NCBI GenBank assembly: GCA_015655365.1 | Contig: JAATFE010000318.1 | Coordinates: 1 to 8,392 of the forward strand | Length of the DNA stretch: 8,392 nucleotides | Reading direction: 5' to 3' | Source: Terriglobales bacterium | GTDB taxonomy: Bacteria; Acidobacteriota; Terriglobia; Terriglobales; Acidobacteriaceae | Part shown: positions 1-3,956 of the stretch, in pieces | Numbering within the stretch: the first letter of the stretch is position 1 | Layout: every line of letters starts with the position of its first letter | Notes under the pieces: generated by a model | Told to the model about the DNA's origin: nothing | Database searches by the model: none | What the model saw: the letters and a program-made list of their open reading frames with translations, nothing else | Program-made: the position numbers and the translations under genes

Positions 1-384
1 ATCGACCACGAACAGGCCCATGCGCTCGCCTTCGGGACGCATGAAGACCAGGGTTTGCTGATCGCCATTGCGCGTGGTTTCGCGGACAACCCGCTCCCAG
101 CCCGAGCCCAGCTTTTCTTCGACCATGCGATTCAGTTCGTCGCCATTCACGGGCTCGGAGAAGGCGTCGATTTCGGCCACATGCAGGCCGCTTACGCCTT
201 CGTGCGTGGCTTTGCGTGCAATCAGGCTCACGAGACCGAGGAAAGGAATGTGCGTGGCGCGCACGTGATAGCGGCTCTCAATGGAGCGCACCACGCCGTC
301 GAATCCTTCGCCGCCGCCGGCTAGCACAGCGGCCGGGATCACGAGTATTACCAGAACGATGGGAACGATCCAGATCCGTTTCAT
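1..384 (-). CDS. DUF4252-like exported protein, second copy (3' end outside window)
   Basis: The first 128 residues are visible; the gene continues past the left edge. It starts MKRIWIVPIV and has a hydrophobic segment at residues 4-22 ending PAAVLAGGG, which reads as a signal peptide, so the product is probably exported. The rest resembles the upstream neighbour: a GVSGLHVAEID stretch (63-73), a GWERVVRE stretch (95-102) and a strand-like MGLFVVD at the cut end match GLDGIYVREY, EWSPMVRE and GMFILEA in that neighbour. I therefore call it a paralogue of the DUF4252 type; the family has no established biochemical role. The ATG overlaps the neighbour's stop as ATGA (384-381), implying translational coupling, and a GGGAGG ribosome binding site sits 6-7 nt upstream. 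It is the fourth visible gene of the sigma-factor operon. Assignment to DUF4252 rests on the similarity to its neighbour and is less certain than the reading frame. Confidence 0.8.
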   Translation of the reverse strand, partial: MKRIWIVPIVLVILVIPAAVLAGGGEGFDGVVRSIESRYHVRATHIPFLGLVSLIARKATHEGVSGLHVAEIDAFSEPVNGDELNRMVEEKLGSGWERVVRETTRNGDQQTLVFMRPEGERMGLFVVD

Positions 385-992
385 TGTGCGCCTCCCTTTT
401 TGTCAGCGCCCTTGGTGGCGTGAGTGCCGTGCTGCATGGCGGTCAGCGGGCCGATTGCGCCGCCCAGGCCGCCAATGCCCTTCAGCTTGCCCAGGTCTTC
501 CATGCGGATGGGGCCGAGGATCAGCACGATGGTCAGCTCTTTAGGCGAGGCCTCCAGAATGAACATGCCACGGTTCTCGCCGTTCACCAGCTTGACCATC
601 ACATCGGTGCTCTCATTGGATCTGCGTTCGCGTTCGCGCACCATGGGCGACCACTCGCCGGTTTCGAAATGCTTGCGCAGTTGGTCGACCTCGTCCATCG
701 AGAACTGACCGTCCTTGTCGAAGGTGTATTCGCGGACGTAGATGCCGTCGAGGCCCTGAATGAGCTGCCGAGTGGCGGCTTCGTCCTTGTCTTTGCCGTT
801 CATGAAGCGGGCGGCGAAACCCAGCATGTTCTTGCCCAGCGTGACCTCGGTGACGTTTGAAGCGCGTGCGGCCAGGTCTTTTTCTACCTGCGGCGGCAGA
901 GGAAATTGCGGGTTTTGTGCCAGCGCCGGCGCGGCCAAAACCGCCGCTCCCAACGCAAATTTCAGCACCAATGAAACGATTCGTCTTTGCAT
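381..992 (-). CDS. DUF4252 domain-containing exported protein
   Basis: A 203-residue protein with an N-terminal signal peptide (MQRRIVSLVLKFALGAAVLA, probable cleavage after APALA-Q near residue 25). The mature part has the features I associate with DUF4252: LPPQVEKDLAARA followed by a short helix, a GIYVREY strand, an EWSPMVRERE segment, and a C-terminal RGMFILEASPKELTIVLILG strand pair. It ends in a Gly-rich segment (GIGGLGGAIG) and a Lys-rich tail. DUF4252 proteins are small secreted proteins of unknown function, common in Bacteroidota and Acidobacteriota. The ATG start has GGGAG about 9 nt upstream, overlapping the stop of the membrane gene 12 nt before it, and the stop overlaps the next ATG by four bases. 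As part of an ECF operon it is probably a target or modulator of that sigma factor; this role is inference. Confidence 0.85.
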   Translation of the reverse strand: MQRRIVSLVLKFALGAAVLAAPALAQNPQFPLPPQVEKDLAARASNVTEVTLGKNMLGFAARFMNGKDKDEAATRQLIQGLDGIYVREYTFDKDGQFSMDEVDQLRKHFETGEWSPMVRERERRSNESTDVMVKLVNGENRGMFILEASPKELTIVLILGPIRMEDLGKLKGIGGLGGAIGPLTAMQHGTHATKGADKKGGAQ

Positions 993-1004
993 GGATATTG
1001 CTCC

Positions 1005-1328
1005 CTATTCCTGCGTGCGGTTGTGAGCCGCGAGTTGCGAATTCATCTTGTCCAGTGCGTGGCTGGTAATGCGCAGTGCGGTGAGCACCTGTTCGCGGGC
1101 CTCTTCGCCTCTACGTACCTCTTCGCGATGTCGCCACTCCAAAGCGCCGCCCAGCACCGCGGCCAGCGCCAGGGATGCGGCAAGACGCTGCCACAGAACG
1201 GCATGGCTGGGCGACCGCTGTGCCCACCTCTTTTGCATCAGCGTGCGCTTCAAGCTGGGCGGCGCGGGGCGGCGTACAAAGGCCTCGCGCAACTCGCGTT
1301 CAAACTCTTCCATTGGTTCAAGCTCCAC
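1005..1328 (-). CDS. Small single-pass membrane protein, probable anti-sigma factor
   Basis: A 107-residue protein with a charged N-terminal domain (residues 1-43, FERELREAFVRR then PPSLKRTLMQKR), one hydrophobic helix (about 44-64, LWQRLAASLALAAVLGGAL) and a charged, probably helical C-terminal part (65-107). This layout, with a cytoplasmic sigma-binding end, one membrane helix and an outer sensor part, together with its place directly after an ECF sigma gene, points to an anti-sigma factor. No HxxxCxxC zinc motif is present, so it is not a ZAS-type anti-sigma, and sequence similarity alone would not identify it. The start is GTG at 1328, chosen because AAAGGAG lies 7 nt upstream; an in-frame ATG at 1313 is the alternative. 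It overlaps the sigma gene by 11 nt, consistent with coupled, stoichiometric synthesis. Confidence 0.75.
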   Translation of the reverse strand: MELEPMEEFERELREAFVRRPAPPSLKRTLMQKRWAQRSPSHAVLWQRLAASLALAAVLGGALEWRHREEVRRGEEAREQVLTALRITSHALDKMNSQLAAHNRTQE

Positions 1329-1854
1329 GCATGGACTCCTTTACTCGGATGTACTCCCGCAAATGATCGGTGGCCTTGGCCCGCAGCAGCTTCAGTCCCC
1401 GCTGCAGGTGGCTCTTTACGGTGGCCAGCGGCGCCGCCAAGGTGGCCGCAATCTCCTCCGGTGTCAGATCCTCCTGGTAGCGAAGAACCAGCGCCGCGCG
1501 TTGCGGCTCGGGCAAGGTGGCGAGCAGTTGCTCCAGGCGCGCACCGAGCGGAGAAGGCCGATCTTCCGGCAATGCGCAGTGACTCTCGTCCATCTCTACC
1601 CACAGGTCCATCCTGCGTACCTTGCGCCTCCGCAGCGCGTCTGCCGAGCGGCTCATGGCCACGCGGCGCAACCAGAAACGAGCGTGCTCGGACGTTTCGA
1701 TCTTGCGCAGGTGCCGATCCAGTTCCAGAAAGACATCCTGCGCAATCTCCTCGGCCAGACCGCGGTCGCCGGTCATTCTCCAAGCCAGCGAAAAGACCAT
1801 CGACTGGTGCTCGTCTACGAGTTGTTCAAAATCCGGGTGCCAGTCGTGGGCCAT
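1318..1854 (-). CDS. ECF-type RNA polymerase sigma factor
   Basis: A 178-residue sigma-70 family protein of the extracytoplasmic function group, which directs RNA polymerase to a specific promoter class. Region 2 spans about residues 8-75: FEQLVDEHQSMVFSLAWRMT, then GLAEEIAQDVFLELDRHL, then ARFWLRRVAMSRSADALRRRK, which matches the core-binding and -10 recognition helices. A linker rich in Asp/Glu and Pro follows (about 83-104). Region 4 spans about 105-160, with LPEPQRAALVLRYQEDLTPEEIA and the recognition helix ATVKSHLQRGLKLLR. Regions 1.1 and 3 are absent, as is usual for ECF sigmas. The ATG at 1854 has only a weak ribosome binding site. It is the first gene of the operon with the membrane protein and the two DUF4252-like proteins, and a candidate self-recognised promoter lies upstream. 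The ECF subgroup cannot be fixed from sequence reading alone. Confidence 0.93.
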   Translation of the reverse strand: MAHDWHPDFEQLVDEHQSMVFSLAWRMTGDRGLAEEIAQDVFLELDRHLRKIETSEHARFWLRRVAMSRSADALRRRKVRRMDLWVEMDESHCALPEDRPSPLGARLEQLLATLPEPQRAALVLRYQEDLTPEEIAATLAAPLATVKSHLQRGLKLLRAKATDHLREYIRVKESMRGA

Positions 1855-1910
1855 AAATGTCGCTGCTACTTTCTTATCCGCACAAATGCGGGCATAGGGA
1901 TGCAGAGAGT

Positions 1911-1934
1911 TACGCGATCGGGAGAAAAAAGTTC
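1911..1934 (-). promoter_or_regulatory. Candidate ECF-type promoter of the sigma operon
   Basis: Read on the minus strand, CGAACTT (GAAC at 1934-1931) is followed by a 16-nt spacer and CGTA (1914-1911). This resembles the ECF promoter class with an AAC-containing -35 (GGAACTT, TGAAAC) and a CGTA/CGTC -10 at about this spacing. It falls in the 112-nt gap between the polymerase stop and the sigma start, and would give a leader of about 45-50 nt. Because ECF sigmas commonly transcribe their own operon, autoregulation is likely. The match is by eye only. Confidence 0.5.
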
Positions 1935-1966
1935 GTGGGGCGCTTGGGGAGGGAGAGAAAGAGGCA

Positions 1967-3229
1967 CTAGAAAAGGTCGGGGATGCTGTGGAAGGCGATG
2001 CGGGTGGGTGCGGCTTTGAAGGCGGTCAACATGGTGGCGGGGGCTAGCGTGCTCATGCCGTACTTGTTGTTGAGCGCGTCCATGGCCGCCGTGAGGCGGG
2101 CGCGGCTCTGCTCGTCCTCGGTGCCGTCAAAGAGGTTCAGATTGTGCAGGCGGTCCGGTACCAGACCGTTGAGGCTAACGCCGACGAAGTAGGGGGTGTC
2201 GAACTCCGGCCCTGCCGGACGGCTGGCCCAGAGCCGGGTCAGAGCGGCAATCAACGTCTGGTTGTCCTGGCACTCGCTCAAGCGCAGCTCGGATTTCCAG
2301 CCGCGCGAAGGCACGCCGAAGCGGCTGACAGGCGTTTTCTCGGCGCGGGGCACGGCAAAGCCGATGGCCAGTCCGATGCCGCTGGCCCACAAGCCGCCCG
2401 CCCGCAACCGCATGGCCGCCTTGTGGAGCAGCTTGTGGGTCACGGCCCAGGCCTTCTCAGGCGTGCGCATGTCGGGGGCCAGAATGTGCTGATGGCTGAG
2501 CGACTTCATGTGCTCGTTCTCGGCCATGTCGAAGTTTTCGCCTTGCAGCCAGTGCCACAGCCGCTCGCCCCACACCGAACCCCAAAGCTGGCCGGCATGT
2601 TCGCAGTCCAGGGCCATCAGGTCCGCCATGGAGCGGATGCCCTGCTCGTTGAGCCGCTTCTCCGTGCGTGCGCCGATGCCGGGCAGGTCGCGCAGGGTGA
2701 GCTGGCGCAGGGCCTCGGGCAGAATGTCGAGGGGCAGCGCCACCAAGCCGTCGGGTTTCTCCATGTCGCTGGCTACCTTGGCCAGAAAGCGGTTAGTGGC
2801 CAGGCCCACGGAACTGCGAATCATGGGGCCTACCTGTTCGCGGATGCGCGCCTTTACCTTTCGGCCCATCTCCATGGCGGCCAGCAGAGGCCGCTCCCGG
2901 CCCACCAGCCGACAGGCCATCTCGTCGATAGAGCAGACCGCCGTGACCGATAAACAGCTCTCCACGGCCTCGACAATGCGGTGGTGGTAGGCAACGTAGA
3001 TCTCGTGGCGCGCCTCGACCAGCACTAGATCGGGGCAGAGCCGCTTGGCGTCGGCCACGATGGTCCCGGTTTTTACGCCCCGGACCTTGGCCTCATAGCT
3101 GGTTGCAAGGCAACAGGTTGTGTCTGCCATCATGGGCAGAATCGCGATGGGTCGGCCGCGCAATTCGGGGCGATCGTCCTGCTCCACCGAGGCAAAGTAG
3201 GAGTTCATGTCGACAAAAAGCCAGTTCAT
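1967..3229 (-). CDS. Y-family translesion DNA polymerase (DinB/UmuC-like)
   Basis: A 420-residue error-prone polymerase that copies across damaged bases. The palm opens with FVDMNSYFASVE: Asp7 is a catalytic metal ligand, Phe12 occupies the steric-gate position, and Asn9 replaces the second Asp of DinB, as in UmuC. The SIDE motif supplies Asp102-Glu103. NRFLAKVASDMEKPDG (146-161) and the helix-hairpin-helix LTLRDLPGIGARTEKRLNEQGI (178-199) follow, then a little-finger domain (about 240-350). A C-terminal part contains NLNLFD (363-368), close to the UmuC clamp-binding QLNLFD, and ends RIAFHSIPDLF. I chose the ATG at 3229 because the conserved family N-terminus MNWLFVDMNSYF begins there; AAGG lies 7 nt upstream. 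The frame stays open to an ATG at 3349, which would add 40 Pro/Ala-rich residues encoded by inverted repeats and lacks a good ribosome binding site. No imuA, dnaE2, umuD or lexA gene is adjacent. Confidence 0.92.
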   Translation of the reverse strand: MNWLFVDMNSYFASVEQDDRPELRGRPIAILPMMADTTCCLATSYEAKVRGVKTGTIVADAKRLCPDLVLVEARHEIYVAYHHRIVEAVESCLSVTAVCSIDEMACRLVGRERPLLAAMEMGRKVKARIREQVGPMIRSSVGLATNRFLAKVASDMEKPDGLVALPLDILPEALRQLTLRDLPGIGARTEKRLNEQGIRSMADLMALDCEHAGQLWGSVWGERLWHWLQGENFDMAENEHMKSLSHQHILAPDMRTPEKAWAVTHKLLHKAAMRLRAGGLWASGIGLAIGFAVPRAEKTPVSRFGVPSRGWKSELRLSECQDNQTLIAALTRLWASRPAGPEFDTPYFVGVSLNGLVPDRLHNLNLFDGTEDEQSRARLTAAMDALNNKYGMSTLAPATMLTAFKAAPTRIAFHSIPDLF

Positions 3230-3273
3230 CTCCGAGCCTTGATCGGGGGCGGGTACGAGCGCTGCCCTGGCGG

Positions 3274-3301
3274 CCGGTTGCGCTCCCGGGAGCGCAACCG
3301 G
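3274..3301. repeat. 28-bp perfect palindrome upstream of the polymerase
   Basis: The left arm CCGGTTGCGCTCCC is followed without gap by its exact reverse complement GGGAGCGCAACCGG. The dyad continues imperfectly outward (3269-3272 against 3303-3306, after one G-T pair). It ends 44 nt before the polymerase ATG at 3229. No T-run follows on either strand, so it does not look like an intrinsic terminator. It could be a regulator-binding site, an mRNA leader hairpin, or a REP-like insertion. Confidence 0.85.
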
Positions 3302-3305
3302 TCGC

Positions 3306-3334
3306 TCGTCGGGGACGAAATCCGGGGCCGGATT
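3306..3334. repeat. Two back-to-back short inverted repeats
   Basis: TCGTC-ggg-GACGA (3306-3318) is followed immediately by AATCCGG-gg-CCGGATT (3319-3334). With the palindrome at 3274-3301 this makes three consecutive dyads in about 60 bp, all upstream of the chosen polymerase start. Transcribed on the minus strand they would form a run of stem-loops in the leader. Confidence 0.7.
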
Positions 3335-3390
3335 GGGACCGGTTACCATAGTGGCATTGTATTCGCCTTTTGTTCTCTTAGAAAGATGTA

Positions 3391-3420
3391 ATGACTAATG
3401 TATTTGGCCGATGATACACT
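3391..3420 (+). promoter_or_regulatory. Weak candidate sigma-70 promoter for the small membrane peptide
   Basis: ATGACT (3391-3396, 4 of 6 to TTGACA) and TACACT (3415-3420, 4 of 6 to TATAAT) are separated by 18 nt, in a locally AT-rich stretch. Transcription would begin near 3427, about 68 nt before the small gene. The match is modest and unsupported by other evidence. Confidence 0.3.
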
Positions 3421-3494
3421 TATCGCGTCGGGAGTCCGGCGCTCTGAAAACTCGCATGAGCATAGTTGATCAGCGAAGTTTTGGAGGTGAGCTT

Positions 3495-3662
3495 ATGGTG
3501 TTCTTGAATATGCATAGTTTGATACATTGGTTTGCGACGAACGGAAGCTTTCTCGCCATCATCGTGACGGTGGGAGTGGCTCTGCTGCTTGTTTGCTGCG
3601 TAGGATGCACCCACTGCCCCTGCCGCAGCAAGGACGACCTCTTCCGCCACCACGAGATGTAA
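3495..3662 (+). CDS. Cys-rich single-pass membrane small protein (55 aa)
   Basis: I do not recognise this protein. The reading frame is open from 3411, but the ATG at 3495 is preceded by GGAGG with a 7-nt spacer, an almost ideal ribosome binding site, so I start there. The 55 residues contain a polar or aromatic N-terminus (MVFLNMHSLIHWFATNG), a hydrophobic helix at about 18-37 (FLAIIVTVGVALLLVCCVG), and directly after it a cysteine cluster CCVGCTHCPC (34-43), then basic and His residues (CRSKDDLFRHHEM). The positive charge after the helix predicts an outside N-terminus and cytoplasmic C-terminus. Five Cys and several His near the membrane face could bind metal or form disulfides, but no function is shown. 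It stands alone, divergent from the polymerase and convergent with the peptidase. The strong ribosome binding site and coherent topology argue that it is real; homologue conservation is unknown. Confidence 0.6.
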   Translation: MVFLNMHSLIHWFATNGSFLAIIVTVGVALLLVCCVGCTHCPCRSKDDLFRHHEM

Positions 3663-3785
3663 CGTCCGATTCGCGCCCTGCGGACGTGCGCCGCAATGAA
3701 CTTCATTCAAAAATATAGATAGGGTCATTTTGTTTTTGCTGCGGCCTTGGGCCGGGTGAGAATGCGTGTGCTCTATTCGTGGAAC

Positions 3786-3822
3786 GGGTGGAATTTCTGC
3801 GCTCCGATTCTGAGACCTGGGA
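3786..3822 (+). repeat. Decayed REP-like element (copy A)
   Basis: It begins GGGTG and ends with CGATTCTGAGACCTGGGA (3805-3822). The last 18 nt match 16 of 18 bases of copy B read on the opposite strand (3910-3893), and both copies begin GGGTG. The left arm of the hairpin is not preserved here, so it looks like a degraded copy. Confidence 0.45.
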
Positions 3823-3890
3823 TACTGCCTAACTCTCATATCCGAACGGCTACATGCCAGCACCCAACTGCGTTTGATTGAGAATCGCGG

Positions 3891-3925
3891 CCTCCCATGT
3901 CTCAAAATCGAGACATGGGGCACCC
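3891..3925 (-). repeat. REP-like hairpin element (copy B)
   Basis: A perfect 10-bp stem, CCCATGTCTC (3894-3903) and GAGACATGGG (3910-3919), encloses a 6-nt loop AAAATC; GCACCC follows on the plus strand. On the minus strand it reads GGGTGCCCCATGTCTCG and onward. I recall similar GGGTGCCCC plus stem-loop sequences between genes in acidobacterial genomes, but could not check. It lies 38 nt beyond the peptidase stop and could protect or help end that transcript; there is no U-tract for classic intrinsic termination. Confidence 0.7.
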
Positions 3926-3956
3926 AGCTTCAACGGTCTATCAACCTTTCAAAGAC

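Larger units (their letters stand above)
3663..3956. other. Gene-free convergent intergenic region with REP-like sequences
   Basis: This 294-nt stretch lies between the ends of the small membrane gene and the peptidase gene. It is more AT-rich than its surroundings near 3700-3750 (short A- and T-runs). It holds a REP-like hairpin (3891-3925) and a decayed relative in the opposite orientation (3786-3822). CGTCCG (3663-3668) and CGGACG (3679-3686 area) could form a short stem just after the small gene stop, but no T-tract follows. The minus strand is open for up to 167 codons here, without a coding signature. Confidence 0.6.

Noticed and set aside
216..860. 214-codon plus-strand open frame antisense to the DUF4252 genes
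   Set aside because: The minus-strand frames have signal peptides, ribosome binding sites and an ATGA junction; this one has none of these.
1946..1964. Purine-only tract (GGGGAGGGAGAGAAAGAGG) between the polymerase and sigma genes
   Set aside because: Noted as a possible unusual DNA structure, but it is short, not mirror-symmetric, and has no supported role.
1048..2019. 323-codon plus-strand open frame antisense to the sigma and anti-sigma genes
   Set aside because: The minus-strand sigma factor has clear regions 2 and 4. This frame shows no domain and is explained by codon bias.
3411..3494. Earlier ATG at 3411 for the small membrane gene
   Set aside because: It would add 28 residues of unrelated charged sequence and overlaps the candidate promoter; the ATG at 3495 has the strong GGAGG site.
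3894..3919. REP-like hairpin as a classic intrinsic terminator
   Set aside because: No T-run follows on either strand, so I list it only as a repeat that may affect transcript ends.
3420..3923. 167-codon minus-strand open frame opposite the small membrane gene
   Set aside because: It runs through the REP-like repeats, has Arg/Ser/His-rich composition, no ribosome binding site and no recognisable motif.
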